NCBI RefSeq assembly: GCF_012033695.1
Contig: NZ_JAAVJI010000001.1
Coordinates: 186,001-250,000, forward strand
From: Pseudomonas quercus
Lineage (GTDB): Bacteria > Pseudomonadota > Gammaproteobacteria > Pseudomonadales > Pseudomonadaceae
Length of the DNA stretch: 64,000 nucleotides
Reading direction: 5' to 3'
Below are positions 39,396 to 48,920 of this stretch, piece after piece. Each line of letters opens with the position of its first letter. Within the stretch, counting starts at the first letter, position 1. The position numbers were made by a program, and so were the translations under genes. The notes beneath the pieces were generated by a model. It was not told where the DNA came from and did not search any database. It saw nothing but the letters and a program-made list of their open reading frames with translations.

Positions 39396-40172
39396 ATGTC
39401 CGAGTTTGAAACCATTGTGCAGGCGGTGCATGGCCGTGTGGGGCTGCTCACTTTAAATCGCCCACAGGCGCTCAATGCCTTGAATGCCCAAGTGGTAGAC
39501 GAGTTGAACCAGGCGCTAGACCGTTTTGACCAAGACCCTGGCATCGGGTGTGTGGTGTTGACTGGGTCGGAAAAGGCCTTTGCCGCGGGTGCGGATATCA
39601 AGGAAATGGCCGAGCTCACGTATCCAGGCATCTATGTGGATGGCCTGTTCCGTGAAGCTGACCGCATCGCTGCCCGCCGTAAACCCCTGATCGCTGCGGT
39701 GGCGGGTTACGCGTTAGGCGGCGGCTGCGAGCTGGCCATGATGTGCGATTTCATTCTGGCGGCGGACAACGCCCGCTTTGGGCAGCCGGAAATCAACCTG
39801 GGGGTGCTCCCGGGCATGGGCGGTACCCAGCGCCTCACCCGCGCCATCGGTAAGGCCAAGGCCATGGAACTGTGCCTTACCGGCCGCCTGATGGGGGCCG
39901 AGGAGGCCGAGCGAGCTGGGCTGGTAGCTCGTATTGTTACCACCGCCGACCTGTTGCAGGAAGCGTTGAAGGTGGCTGCCGTGATCGCTGAAAAATCCCT
40001 GCCTATGAGCCTGATGGTAAAGGAAAGCGTAGAGCGTGCCTTCGAAGTCAGCCTGGCCGAAGGCGTGCGCTTCGAGCGGCGGCTGTTCCATGCGGCCTTC
40101 GCTACCCAAGACCAGAAAGAGGGCATGGCTGCCTTTATCGATAAGCGCACGCCAGGGTTTACTCATCGATAA
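39396..40172 (+). CDS. Enoyl-CoA hydratase
   Basis: This 258-residue crotonase-fold enzyme hydrates enoyl-CoA. The oxyanion-hole segments are [13 protein letters not shown] and [15 protein letters not shown], and catalytic glutamates lie in [25 protein letters not shown] (39383-39389) is correctly spaced for the ATG at 39396; an in-frame GTG at 39393 is less likely. Its TAA stop lies 2 nt before the CTAG at which MITE-like copy 2 is inserted. Confidence 0.92.
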   Translation: MSEFETIVQAVHGRVGLLTLNRPQALNALNAQVVDELNQALDRFDQDPGIGCVVLTGSEKAFAAGADIKEMAELTYPGIYVDGLFREADRIAARRKPLIAAVAGYALGGGCELAMMCDFILAADNARFGQPEINLGVLPGMGGTQRLTRAIGKAKAMELCLTGRLMGAEEAERAGLVARIVTTADLLQEALKVAAVIAEKSLPMSLMVKESVERAFEVSLAEGVRFERRLFHAAFATQDQKEGMAAFIDKRTPGFTHR

Positions 40173-40174
40173 CC

Positions 40175-40336
40175 CTAGGGCCTGCCTGAAATAAGTTGTG
40201 CGAAGGTCAGGCAAGGCGAAAGCAGGCGAGGAAGCGGACTGGGCCCGCACTCGGGTTTACTGGTTGTAAATGAGCATTCCGAGCTGACTTTTGACACAGC
40301 ATGGCCGAGCGCAGCCACTTTTCGTACAAAGCCTAG
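40175..40336. mobile_element. MITE-like element, copy 2, with CTAG target duplication
   Basis: The 154-bp element (40179-40332) is flanked by CTAG on both sides (40175-40178 and 40333-40336), consistent with a 4-bp target duplication. Its right end ACTTTTCGTACAAAGC matches the terminal repeat of copy 1 (15655-15799), and the interior is alignable in reverse with one extra segment of about 17 bp. Its left terminal repeat has decayed. There is no coding capacity. The 4-bp CTAG target and the size suggest mobilisation by an IS5-family transposase, which is inference. Confidence 0.8.
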
Positions 40337-40992
40337 TCTGTGCGCAGCCGCAGGCTCTCGCTTAGACAATAACCATACCCCCGCAACGTCTGCAGGGCAT
40401 ACGGTGCGCCCAGCTCGGTCAGCTTACGCCGCAGGTTGCAGATGTGGCGTTCGATCAAAGGCCCCCGGGAGGGCTCTGCCGAACCCCACAAGTGGCCCTC
40501 GATCGCATGACGGCTGATGGGTTCGGCGTGCTGGGCCAGCAGGGCCAGCAGGCGCTGCTCGGTAACGGTCACGCTTTGCTGAGCGCCGGCACGGCCTAAC
40601 AGCAACCGGTTGCTGGACAGCCACAGCCCTGGCCCAGGATCGGTGGCCGGCACAGGATAATGCCGGGTCAGGGCCTGCATGCGCGCCTGCAGCTCTTCGG
40701 TGCTCAGCGGGCGAGGCAGGCAAAGGTCTGCCCCCGCTTGCAGCACCTGGGCACGGATACTTGAATCGCTTTGCCCCAGCAATACCAGAAGCCGGGCACG
40801 GCCTCGGCGGTCTACAGCCTTGTGCAAGAGGTCTGCACGGGCCACGGGCAGGTCCAGCACGATATAGCCATATTGGCCGTGCAAATGCACATCGGCCTGT
40901 TCAGGCACGGTACTCACGACGTCACCGGCATGGTCGGTAAACATCCGCATCAGGGCGTGGTCGGGCTGCTCGGTAATGTAGAGAAGGTTCAT
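40333..40992 (-). CDS. Winged-helix regulator with degenerate receiver domain
   Basis: This 219-residue OmpR-like protein has a receiver domain (1-110) in which the acidic pair near the N-terminus is lost (LLYITEQ instead of an Asp pair), Asp47 remains in IVLDLP, and the conserved Lys is Arg94 (CLPRPLS). The C-terminus (140-215) is a normal winged helix (LIERHICNLRRKLTEL and LRGYGY). Phosphorylation is therefore doubtful. It overlaps the sensor kinase by ATGA. Its TAG stop lies in the CTAG at the MITE-like element. Confidence 0.85.
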   Translation of the reverse strand: MNLLYITEQPDHALMRMFTDHAGDVVSTVPEQADVHLHGQYGYIVLDLPVARADLLHKAVDRRGRARLLVLLGQSDSSIRAQVLQAGADLCLPRPLSTEELQARMQALTRHYPVPATDPGPGLWLSSNRLLLGRAGAQQSVTVTEQRLLALLAQHAEPISRHAIEGHLWGSAEPSRGPLIERHICNLRRKLTELGAPYALQTLRGYGYCLSESLRLRTD

Positions 40993-42383
40993 GTGGCAAC
41001 CAGTGCGTTGGTGGGTCGGCAATCAAGGACCAGGCGAGCACCGCCCAGAGGGCTGTCAGTGACTTCAAGGCCGAAGCCATGCAGGTTCACGACTGCGCCC
41101 GCGATAGACAGGCCCAGCCCAAAGCCGCCCTGGGCAGACTCGTCGCTACGGTAGAAACGCTGGAAAATGGCCTGGCGTTCGGCTTCTGGAATCCCGGGGC
41201 CAGAGTCGTCCACGCTGATACGTGTTGCGTTTTGATAGCGCTCTGCACGCAATATGACCTGGCCCCCCGGTGGGGTGAACTTGATCGAATTGCCGAGCAG
41301 GTTGCCGATGGCCTCGAACAGCAGGGCACGGTCACCGGTCAGAGGCGGAACGCTATCAGGCACGTCCAGCAGCAGTGCCAACTCGCCTTCTTCGGCCAGG
41401 GGCAGATAGAAATCGTGAAGCTCTTGCAGCAATTCAAGGGGGTCCATTTCCACGAAGCCCGAGCGCCGACGGTGGTCTTCGATTTCGGAAATCCGCAGCA
41501 GGCCACGGAAGCGCGCCATCAACGTGTCGGTGTCGGCAATGGCTTGGTCCAAGGCCTGCGCCTGCCCCGAGCTGTCTTCGGTCTGCTGCTTGATGCGATA
41601 CAACTGTGCCCGCAGCCGAGTCAGCGGCGTACGCAGGTCGTGGGCAATGTTGTCACACACCCCCTTGACCTCGAACATGAGCTTTTCAATGCGGTCCAGC
41701 ATGGCATTGACGATAGCTGCCAGCATGTCCAGTTCGTCACGCCGGTCGGACAACGGCAAGCGCCCAGCCAGGTCGCCGGCCATGATGGCTTCGGCACTGG
41801 CCTGGATCTGGCGGATACGCCGCAGCGGCCGGCGCCGCAGCAGGTGCCAGCCTGCCGCGCCGGGAAGCACGGTCAGCGAAATGCCCCACAGCAAGGCGCG
41901 CAGAATGATGTGCGTCACCGCGAACACGGAGCCGTTATCCCGCACCAGTACTAGCCAGCGCCCATCACGCGTGGGCATGGCAACAGCGGCACAGCTGTCC
42001 TGGGGAAGTTTGAGGTCGTTGGAGTCGACGCAGTCGTCCAGCTCATAGATTTCTCCATCCAGCGCCAGCCCGCGAGGGATGCGGTGCAGCTCGCCGGCAA
42101 CCGGGTACAGTTCGTCGTCGAATAGGCCATAGGCGTCGAAGGCACGGTCGTCGAAGGCCTGGCTGGCGGCCAATGCGTCTTCCAGGTCCCGCCCACCGAA
42201 CCGTGCAAACAGGTGCTGGCGCTGCATCAAGGATTGTCGGGCCAGGCTGTTGAGGTAGTCCGACACTTCGAAGTACAGCACGCCCAGTAGAATGCTGCTC
42301 CAGGCCACGAACAGGAAACTGTATAGCGCCAGCAAGCGGCTACTGGAGGAGCGCCACCCCTTAGAGGGGTTCGGCAATGACAT
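40989..42383 (-). CDS. Two-component sensor histidine kinase
   Basis: This 464-residue membrane kinase has TM helices at about 17-37 and 157-177, which flank a periplasmic sensor domain of about 120 residues containing two Cys (118 and 131). A HAMP domain (about 180-235), the H-box IAHDLRTPLTRLR with His248, the N-box NLLGNSIKF, and the G-boxes DDSGPGIP and GGFGLGLSI follow. GAGGG precedes the ATG. It overlaps the upstream regulator by 23 nt and the downstream one by 4 nt. The signal is unknown. Confidence 0.92.
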   Translation of the reverse strand: MSLPNPSKGWRSSSSRLLALYSFLFVAWSSILLGVLYFEVSDYLNSLARQSLMQRQHLFARFGGRDLEDALAASQAFDDRAFDAYGLFDDELYPVAGELHRIPRGLALDGEIYELDDCVDSNDLKLPQDSCAAVAMPTRDGRWLVLVRDNGSVFAVTHIILRALLWGISLTVLPGAAGWHLLRRRPLRRIRQIQASAEAIMAGDLAGRLPLSDRRDELDMLAAIVNAMLDRIEKLMFEVKGVCDNIAHDLRTPLTRLRAQLYRIKQQTEDSSGQAQALDQAIADTDTLMARFRGLLRISEIEDHRRRSGFVEMDPLELLQELHDFYLPLAEEGELALLLDVPDSVPPLTGDRALLFEAIGNLLGNSIKFTPPGGQVILRAERYQNATRISVDDSGPGIPEAERQAIFQRFYRSDESAQGGFGLGLSIAGAVVNLHGFGLEVTDSPLGGARLVLDCRPTNALVAT

Positions 42384-43044
42384 AGCCAGACCCTCGAACG
42401 GTCTTGATGAGCGGCGGGGTACCGGCCGGGTCGATTTTCTTGCGCAAGCGCCCGATGTGCACATCGATCAGGTTGGTGCCGGGGTCGAAATGATAGCCCC
42501 ACACTTCTTCGAAGATCATCATGCGGGTGAGCACCTGGCCGGCATTGCGCATCAGAAATTCGAGCAGCTTGAATTCGGTAGGCAGCAGGTTCAGCGGTTG
42601 ATCGCCGCGGCGAGCTTCTCGGGTGATCAGGTCCAGTTCCAGGTCCGCTACCTTCAAGGTGTTGTCCTGGGCGGTGCCGGCCAGTTTACGCCGTAGCAGT
42701 ACCTCGACCCGTGCGGCCATCTCGTCCGAAGCGAAGGGCTTGGTGAGGTAGTCATCACCGCCTGCGCGCAGGCCTCGAACACGTTCATCCACATCCGACA
42801 GGGCGCTGATCATCAGCACCGGAGTCGACACCCCAATGGTGCGTAGCGTGGTGACAATCGCAAGCCCGTCGAGCTCAGGCAGCATGCGGTCCAGGGTAAT
42901 GACGTCGTAGACGCCGCTGACGGCTTTCACAAGCCCCTCGCGGCCATTGTCGACCCAATCGACCTCAAGGCCATGGTTGCTCAGTTCCGCCACGATTTCC
43001 CGGGCGGTAACGGCATCGTCTTCGATGGTCAGTACACGTGTCAT
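42361..43044 (-). CDS. OmpR-family response regulator
   Basis: This 227-residue regulator has an intact receiver: acidic pair Asp9-Asp10 (IEDD), phosphoacceptor Asp52 (TLDRMLPELDG) and Lys102 (YLTKPF). The winged helix (about 130-225) contains LIDVHIGRLRKKID and VRGSGYV. The first gene of a regulator-kinase-regulator operon, it begins at the internal ATG 43044 (MTRVLTIEDD). The 190-bp spacer to the divergent gene at 43234 contains GTGCCAA...TTGGCAC, a candidate operator. Confidence 0.93.
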   Translation of the reverse strand: MTRVLTIEDDAVTAREIVAELSNHGLEVDWVDNGREGLVKAVSGVYDVITLDRMLPELDGLAIVTTLRTIGVSTPVLMISALSDVDERVRGLRAGGDDYLTKPFASDEMAARVEVLLRRKLAGTAQDNTLKVADLELDLITREARRGDQPLNLLPTEFKLLEFLMRNAGQVLTRMMIFEEVWGYHFDPGTNLIDVHIGRLRKKIDPAGTPPLIKTVRGSGYVIAEPL

Positions 43045-43233
43045 GGAAGTACCTGCAAGAAATGAAGCGGACCCTGGCATTGTGCCAAGTTTTGATTGGA
43101 GGCTATTTGAAGATTATTTCATGTTGGCACGCTATGTAAGGGCGGCGATACGTGGTCGTTACAAAGGTGTGCTAAAGCCTGTGATACAGCGGCCGATGGA
43201 GGGTAGGCCAATAAACCGTTCATAGGGCCCCCC

Positions 43234-43689
43234 ATGACCAGCCTTTCCTCGATTGCTTCCAATCTTCATATCCAGACCTACGCCGTCAGCAAGGCTACCA
43301 CCGCCGCTGTTGATGAAAACGCTACAACGGCTGTGGCAGGGGCAGGTACGTCGGCTACCACACAGGTTGCCGCCCCAGCCGGCGGTACGGTGCCCGCCGG
43401 TGGTGGGTCCGGTTCCAGTGAAAGCAGCAGTGGCAGCTCAGATATCGTCACCCAGTTGCAGCAGCGGTTGGCCAAGCTTCAAAAGGAGCTGGCCAAAGAG
43501 CAGCAGGCTCTTCAGGCGGCTATCAGTGCCAAAGCTAGCCCCGAGGACAAAGCTACGGCCGTGGCATCTGCACAGGCCCAAGTGGCCGCTACCAGTGGCG
43601 AGTTGCAGACGGTGAGTGCCCAGCTGCTAGAGGCACTTAGCAAGCAGGGCAGCAGCACCAGCGGTACCAGTATCAGTACTACGGCCTAA
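43234..43689 (+). CDS. Low-complexity coiled-coil protein, unknown
   Basis: This 151-residue protein has a Thr/Ala/Gly/Ser-rich N-terminal half, then a coiled coil (about 70-135; IVTQLQQRLAKLQKELAKEQ) and a Ser/Thr tail. There is no signal peptide. It diverges from the two-component operon at 43044 and might be its target; this is inference from position only. The pattern recalls FlxA-like proteins, but I would not assign it. Confidence 0.7.
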   Translation: MTSLSSIASNLHIQTYAVSKATTAAVDENATTAVAGAGTSATTQVAAPAGGTVPAGGGSGSSESSSGSSDIVTQLQQRLAKLQKELAKEQQALQAAISAKASPEDKATAVASAQAQVAATSGELQTVSAQLLEALSKQGSSTSGTSISTTA

Positions 43690-43727
43690 GCCCTGGGGGA
43701 GCAGGGCGGTAGCCGTTAGTTGAAGGG

Positions 43728-44639
43728 TCAATCTGCCAGCTGGCGGTGCTTCTCGGCCTTGTATTGCATGGCCACAGCCGGCGCCTTGGCGCCGCGCCCG
43801 GTTTCTACCCAAGTACGCAGGCGGGTAGCGTCGGCAAAGTGCGTGTACTTGCCAAAGGCATCCAGGATCACCATGGCTACTGGGCGGCCCCCCATGCTGG
43901 TCACCAGTACCAGGCAGTGGCCGGCCTTGTCGGTAAAGCCGGTTTTGGTGATCTGGATGTCCCAGTTTTTCTGGTTGAGCAAATGGTCGGTATTGTGGAA
44001 GCCCAGCGTGTAGTTAGGCTTTTTGAAGCTGACCGTCTTTTCTTTAGTGGTACTCAGTTCCGACAACATAGGGTAGCGGCGTGCCGCGGTCAGCAACTTG
44101 CTCAGGTCCCGGGCCGTGGACACATTCTTCTCGGACAGGCCGGTGGGCTCCACGTAGCGGGTATGGCTCATGCCCAAGGCGCGCGCTTTGGCATTCATCG
44201 CGGTAATAAAAGCGTTGTAGCCCCCTGGGTAATGGTGGGCCAAGGTGGCGGCGGCACGGTTTTCGGACGACATCAGCGCGATCAGCATCATGTCGTGACG
44301 GCTGAGCGTGCTGCCCAGCTTGACGCGAGAAAACACGCCTTTCATTTCTTTCGTCTGGCTGATATCGACAGCAATGTCTTCGCTCATCGACTGTTTGGCG
44401 TCCAGTACGACCATCGCCGTCATCAACTTGGTGACCGAGGCGATAGGCACAACCTGGTCAGGCTTGTTTTCGTAAATGACCTGACCGGTCTGGAGGTCTA
44501 CCAACAATGCACTATGCGAGGCCAGGTGCAGTTGGGCAGGGTCTCGACTGAAAGAGGCAGCCGCAGCGGTGACGTTCGACGTGAAGCAGGCGCCTGCAAG
44601 CACATAGCACAGGCCAAGTATCGAAAGAGGGGTTTTCAC
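43728..44639 (-). CDS. pbpG: D-alanyl-D-alanine endopeptidase (PBP7)
   Basis: This 303-residue periplasmic enzyme cleaves peptidoglycan cross-links. The start is GTG at 44639 ([16 protein letters not shown]), with an N-terminal signal peptide ending near SNVTA or TAAAA. Penicillin-binding motifs in order are SVTK (in [12 protein letters not shown]), SEN ([10 protein letters not shown]) and KTG ([12 protein letters not shown]). The upstream frame to 44696 is not needed. It converges with the coiled-coil gene. The 44640-44825 stretch has nothing I can support. Confidence 0.93.
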   Translation of the reverse strand: MKTPLSILGLCYVLAGACFTSNVTAAAASFSRDPAQLHLASHSALLVDLQTGQVIYENKPDQVVPIASVTKLMTAMVVLDAKQSMSEDIAVDISQTKEMKGVFSRVKLGSTLSRHDMMLIALMSSENRAAATLAHHYPGGYNAFITAMNAKARALGMSHTRYVEPTGLSEKNVSTARDLSKLLTAARRYPMLSELSTTKEKTVSFKKPNYTLGFHNTDHLLNQKNWDIQITKTGFTDKAGHCLVLVTSMGGRPVAMVILDAFGKYTHFADATRLRTWVETGRGAKAPAVAMQYKAEKHRQLAD

Positions 44640-44825
44640 GCAGATCACTCGCAAGAAGAGTAGAAGTGTGGCGTCCCTGCCATCAAAGTTGGCCACATTG
44701 TAAATTTATGGCCAAGTGCCTGTCGATTGTCCGGGCAGCTAAATGTTTCTTCATTTAAGCCGGTAGGCCGGGCTGCACAGGATGCCTTGCGAGCAAAAGA
44801 AGTTAAGCGGCGAGCATGAGGCGCG

Positions 44826-45005
44826 TCAGGCCGCCAGGCACTGGCTCATGTCGCGGCAATGGCGTTCGGCAGCCGAGCGCGACATCAGCGGCGGGCTTAC
44901 GACATTGCCGTCGAATACGACGTACCAGCACGCAAGCAGCCCAAGGTCACGCAGGTGCTCGGGCACTGCACTACCGACAACGCTCATGATGTGAAATAAA
45001 GGCAT
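44826..45005 (-). CDS. Small hypothetical protein (59 residues)
   Basis: An open frame of 59 residues begins MPLFHIMSVVGSAVPEHLR and ends RHCRDMSQCLAA. GAGG lies 9 nt before the ATG. The segment LGLLACWYVVFDGNVVSPPLMSRSAAERHC reads like a short folded unit (a beta pair, then a helix). I recognise no family. It lies between pbpG and the Pro/Tyr-rich protein, both on the same strand. Confidence 0.5.
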   Translation of the reverse strand: MPLFHIMSVVGSAVPEHLRDLGLLACWYVVFDGNVVSPPLMSRSAAERHCRDMSQCLAA

Positions 45006-45113
45006 GACAGGAACCTCGCTGACTCAATGCGCTCAGTGTCAAGGCCGAGCGAGCCGACGACAAATCAACGTGCTCAATAGTGGCTATTGAAACAGGCGTA
45101 CTTGAGCACATGG

Positions 45114-45458
45114 TTACCAGCGTGGGGGGCCATAATAGCCTCGCGGTGCATAGTAGCCATGGGGTGCATAGTACCCCTGCGGCACGTAGTAGCCCGGTGG
45201 CGGTGGCGGAGCCACGTAGACCGGCGCAGGCTGGTAGTAGACTGGCGGTGGGGGCGCCTGTACATAGACAGGCTGGGGCGCCACGTAAACCGGACGTTCC
45301 ACATAGACAGGGCCTGGATTGGCAACCACAGCCCCTACCACAGCAGCACCTAGCACCGCGCCAATGACGCCTGGGCCTATGCCGCCGTGTGCGGCCGCAG
45401 GCCCGGCCAGGCTCAGTGCGCCGACCAGCAGGGCAACCTTGGGGAGATGACGAATCAT
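45114..45458 (-). CDS. Exported Pro/Tyr/Val-rich repeat protein
   Basis: This 114-residue protein has a signal peptide (MIRHLPKVALLVGALSLAG, cut after PAAA), a glycine-rich hydrophobic stretch (GPGVIGAVLGAAVVGAVVA) and a tail of PVYV and GYYAP repeats. It resembles the PXPV-repeat surface or envelope proteins of pseudomonads. It is probably anchored in the envelope. No function is known. Confidence 0.75.
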   Translation of the reverse strand: MIRHLPKVALLVGALSLAGPAAAHGGIGPGVIGAVLGAAVVGAVVANPGPVYVERPVYVAPQPVYVQAPPPPVYYQPAPVYVAPPPPPGYYVPQGYYAPHGYYAPRGYYGPPRW

Positions 45459-45624
45459 GATGCTTCCTCGCGATACGCAGCGCCTGGTTCCCGCCCTCGG
45501 GACCTGGGACTGCCGTACACACTATGACAGCGAAACGGTTAAATGCAGCGCCCGCAAATGGTAAATTTTCTGTAAGTTCACCGTATCGGTTTCCTTACAA
45601 CTTCACAGACCTGTCGGACCTTTC

Positions 45625-46446
45625 ATGGCTATTTTTCCCAGCAAGCACACCCAACTTTGCATGTCTCTGGCCGCGCGCCCAGGCAACTTTGGTACACGCT
45701 TCCATAACTACCTGTATCAAGCGCTGGACCTGGACTATTTCTACAAGGCGTTCACCACCTCGGACCTGCCAGCTGCCATTGCCGGCATTCGCGCACTTGG
45801 CATTCGCGGGTGTGCGGTCTCAATGCCATTCAAGGAAGCCTGTATTCCCTTGGTCGATGAGCTTGATGCGTCGGCAGCCTCCATTGCGTCTATCAATACT
45901 ATCGTCAATAACGACGGTTACTTGAAGGCCTACAACACGGACTACCTGGCCATACGTCAGCTGATCCAGGCCCACGCCCTCAACTCGGACTGCACCTTGG
46001 CCATTCGGGGCAGCGGTGGGATGGCCAAAGCCGTGGCCTGCGCCTTCCGCGACGCCGGGTTCGCCCGTGCTACGGTTATTGCGCGTAACCCTGAGGCCGG
46101 CCCGGCACTGGCCAAACAATGCGGTTATCAATGGCAAGCGAGTGTGCAGGGTGTCGAGGCTGACATTGTGGTTAACGTCACCCCGGTGGGTATGGCCGGT
46201 GGGGCTGAAGCCAATGCCTTGGCCTTCAGCCAGCAGACGATAGACGCAGCTGACGTCGTATTTGATGTGGTGGCATTGCCTGCGCGCACGCCATTGGTGA
46301 TAGCAGGCGAGGCCGCTGGCAAGCGCGTGATCTCGGGGCAGGACGTGGTAGCGCTGCAGGCCCTGGAACAGTTCGCGTTGTACACCGGCGTACGGCCAAG
46401 TGATGCGCTGGTAGCTCAAGCAACCGCTTTCGCGGCGGCCGGTTAG
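45625..46446 (+). CDS. Shikimate-dehydrogenase-like oxidoreductase
   Basis: This 273-residue protein belongs to the AroE/YdiB superfamily. The catalytic Lys lies in [11 protein letters not shown] (about 73-79), and the substrate Asn and Asp lie in SINTIVNN and NTDYLA. The nucleotide loop [13 protein letters not shown] (about 130) is a variant of GAGG. It is more divergent than the housekeeping AroE, so it may use quinate or another shikimate-like compound. It overlaps yceH by 4 nt at the convergent stops. Confidence 0.85.
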   Translation: MAIFPSKHTQLCMSLAARPGNFGTRFHNYLYQALDLDYFYKAFTTSDLPAAIAGIRALGIRGCAVSMPFKEACIPLVDELDASAASIASINTIVNNDGYLKAYNTDYLAIRQLIQAHALNSDCTLAIRGSGGMAKAVACAFRDAGFARATVIARNPEAGPALAKQCGYQWQASVQGVEADIVVNVTPVGMAGGAEANALAFSQQTIDAADVVFDVVALPARTPLVIAGEAAGKRVISGQDVVALQALEQFALYTGVRPSDALVAQATAFAAAG

Positions 46447-47099
46447 TCCAGGCCTAGCGCTGCCAAGCGCGCTTCCAGTGTTGCCACCCGTGCTTCAAGT
46501 GCCTCTAGGCGAGCGGCCGCTGCTGCTGTATCCCCCGCAGTATCCACTTCAGCAGGGGCGCTATTTTCCACGGCGCCCTCGGCCACATGGGCCCAGCCAT
46601 GGGTAAAGCGGACTTCACGCTGGCCCAGTTGCCGAGGGAGTTGCTGCGCATAGCCCCGTGCAATCAACCGGTCCAACTGATGGCGTACCTGGTCGGCATC
46701 GTCGAAGGGGTGCAGGCGGCTGGACCGCGTCCACAAATCCCCTAGGGTCTGTGACCCTCTGAGAAACAGCAGGCTTAAAAGCGCAACTTGGGCTGGCACC
46801 AGCTCCAGTGCCTTGTCGAGCCGGTGTTCATAGCGGTCGGCACGGTTGCCCATCACCAACTTTGCAAAGCCCGCCTGCTCCAGCACACGCAACCGCTGGC
46901 CTACCTCACCGGGGGCCAGTTGCATCACCGGCTCGCGGCTGGTTTTCTGGTTGCAGGCCAGCACCAGCGCATTGAGGGTAAGGGGGTAGGTTTCAGGGTT
47001 GCTGGCCTGCTTTTCCACCAGGCACCCGAGAATACGAAGGTCCGCAGGGGTAAGGTCAGGCTTTTGCAGCGTGGCAGCGTTGTCAGAGTGGTCGGTCAT
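46443..47099 (-). CDS. YceH-family protein (DUF480)
   Basis: This 218-residue protein of the DUF480 family has tandem winged-helix-like domains: [25 protein letters not shown] in pieces near 17-40, [18 protein letters not shown], and [19 protein letters not shown] text near 130. It ends with a coiled coil ([21 protein letters not shown]). The role is not settled. It shares its stop region with the shikimate-dehydrogenase-like gene. Confidence 0.9.
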   Translation of the reverse strand: MTDHSDNAATLQKPDLTPADLRILGCLVEKQASNPETYPLTLNALVLACNQKTSREPVMQLAPGEVGQRLRVLEQAGFAKLVMGNRADRYEHRLDKALELVPAQVALLSLLFLRGSQTLGDLWTRSSRLHPFDDADQVRHQLDRLIARGYAQQLPRQLGQREVRFTHGWAHVAEGAVENSAPAEVDTAGDTAAAAARLEALEARVATLEARLAALGLD

Positions 47100-47158
47100 G
47101 GACAGGGCCTTGGCGAAAAAGTGGTGGCGGGAACATAACTAGAGTAGGGCCTGCAGGC

Positions 47159-48067
47159 CTATTGCTGGAAGAGCCCTTCGCGCGCCGCCTCCGCAACGGC
47201 CACTGTACCGGGGTGGTTCACCCGACGCTCCACCGAGATGGCATAAAACGCTTCGGTGACGGCATCGGTTTCCCCTAACAGTTGAACGTCGCCTTGGCGT
47301 GTAAGGTCGTCGGCAATCACGCTGGGCGCTACGAACACGCCGCTGCCTGCCAAGCCAAAGGCCTGCATCAGCGCACTGTCGTCGAACTCCCCAACAATTC
47401 GAGTGTTTACCCGAGCCTCTTCCAGCCAGCGCAGTAGCCGGCTGCGCACCACGCTCTGAGGGCCTGGAATAAGCAAGGGCATGTGCTCAAGGCAGCCAGG
47501 AAAAGCGCCTTTGCAACGCCCAGCCAGCTCAGGCGTTGCGAAAAAGCCGATGCCGCACTCCCCCAGTTTTAGCGTGCGGCTTTTTATGTCCAATTGAGGG
47601 GGGACCGGGCTGTCGGAAATCACCAGGTCAAGCCGCTGTATGGCCAGGTCAGCCAGCAACCGCTCTAGCTTGTCCTCGCGGCAGCTGATGCGCAGGGGAG
47701 GGTCTTCCAGTGCCATGGTAGGGGCCAGCAGCCGGTAGACGATGGATTTGGGCACAACGTCCGCTACGCCTACCCTGAACGCCAGCGGCTGCTGCCCAGG
47801 CTGGGAACGGAGCATGGCCTCCAACGCCACGCCAGCCTCGAACATGGGCTCGGCATAGGCCAGTACTCGTCGACCGGCCTCAGTTAACTCCAGATGGCGC
47901 CCTACCTTCTGAAACAGACGCATCCCCAGATTGTGCTCCAGCAACGACAGCTGACCGCTGACCGTAGGCGCGGTCAGGTTCAGTTGCTCACAGGCCCGCG
48001 TGATGCTGCCGGTGCGCGCGACCATCCAGAAATAGTGCAATTGACGGTAATTGAGCATGCCGGACAC
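47159..48067 (-). CDS. NhaR-type LysR transcriptional activator
   Basis: This 302-residue protein starts MSGMLNYRQLHYFWMVARTG, the usual NhaR opening (LNY-HLHYFW). The helix-turn-helix is TRACEQLNLTAPTVSGQLS, followed by a periplasmic-binding-protein-like effector domain. E. coli NhaR responds to sodium and activates nhaA and pga. It diverges from terC, 97 bp away, which may be its target; no antiporter gene is adjacent. Confidence 0.85.
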   Translation of the reverse strand: MSGMLNYRQLHYFWMVARTGSITRACEQLNLTAPTVSGQLSLLEHNLGMRLFQKVGRHLELTEAGRRVLAYAEPMFEAGVALEAMLRSQPGQQPLAFRVGVADVVPKSIVYRLLAPTMALEDPPLRISCREDKLERLLADLAIQRLDLVISDSPVPPQLDIKSRTLKLGECGIGFFATPELAGRCKGAFPGCLEHMPLLIPGPQSVVRSRLLRWLEEARVNTRIVGEFDDSALMQAFGLAGSGVFVAPSVIADDLTRQGDVQLLGETDAVTEAFYAISVERRVNHPGTVAVAEAAREGLFQQ

Positions 48068-48164
48068 TTCGAAATAAGCGAACTATTGAGCTGTAAAATA
48101 CGAATTTTTCAAAAGTATAGGCTGGTCTAGACTCCGAGTCATTCACCTTGGCCTGGAGCCACCT

Positions 48165-48911
48165 ATGGACTACTTGATGGACCTGCTTGCCAGCCCTGCC
48201 GCTTGGGCGGCGCTGGCCACACTGATTGTGATGGAAGTGGTGCTGGGCATCGATAACCTGATCTTCATTTCGATCCTCACCAACAAGCTGCCTGCCGAGC
48301 ATCAGACCAAGGCACGACGGCTGGGGATTGGCATGGCGCTGGTCCTGCGGCTTGGCCTGCTCAGCACGGTGGCCTTTATCGTTACCCTGACCGCGCCGGT
48401 GTTTGAAGTGGCCGGCCATGGGTTCTCATGGAAAGACATGATTCTGATCGCGGGCGGCTTGTTCCTGCTGTGGAAAGCGACCAGCGAGATTCATCACAGT
48501 GTCGATCCGGGCGCCAAGGCTGATGCCAAGATCAGCTCGAAAGTCACCCTAGGGCTGGCATCGGCCATCGGGCAGATTCTGATGTTGGACCTTGTGTTCT
48601 CGATCGACAGTATCATCACGGCAGTCGGCATGACTGAACACCTGCCAATCATGGTGATTGCGGTGATTGTGGCGGTGTTGGTAATGCTGCTGGCGGCAGA
48701 GCCTCTGGCGAAGTTCATCAACGCCAACCCAACCGTGGTGATGCTGGCCCTGGGCTTTTTGATCATGATTGGCATGACGTTGATCGCCGAAGGCTTCGGT
48801 GCCCATGTGCCAAAAGGTTATATCTACACCGCCATGGCATTCTCTGCGGCCATCGAGTGCTTGAACCTGTGGGCGCGCCGCAGGAAGTCTTCTACGCCCC
48901 CGTCAGCCTGA
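48165..48911 (+). CDS. TerC-family integral membrane protein
   Basis: This 248-residue protein has about seven transmembrane helices. The paired acidic motifs of TerC are visible: [15 protein letters not shown] (25-39) and [15 protein letters not shown] (145-160). These are thought to form a metal path. Related proteins export manganese or take part in tellurite resistance and metalation of secreted enzymes. A terminator lies 10 nt beyond the stop. It diverges from the NhaR-like gene. Confidence 0.92.
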   Translation: MDYLMDLLASPAAWAALATLIVMEVVLGIDNLIFISILTNKLPAEHQTKARRLGIGMALVLRLGLLSTVAFIVTLTAPVFEVAGHGFSWKDMILIAGGLFLLWKATSEIHHSVDPGAKADAKISSKVTLGLASAIGQILMLDLVFSIDSIITAVGMTEHLPIMVIAVIVAVLVMLLAAEPLAKFINANPTVVMLALGFLIMIGMTLIAEGFGAHVPKGYIYTAMAFSAAIECLNLWARRRKSSTPPSA

Positions 48912-48920
48912 TAGCACGTT

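Noticed and set aside
45114..45458. Tandem PVYV/GYYAP codon repeats as a CRISPR or satellite array
   Set aside because: The repeats are in frame, degenerate and coding; there are no spacers.
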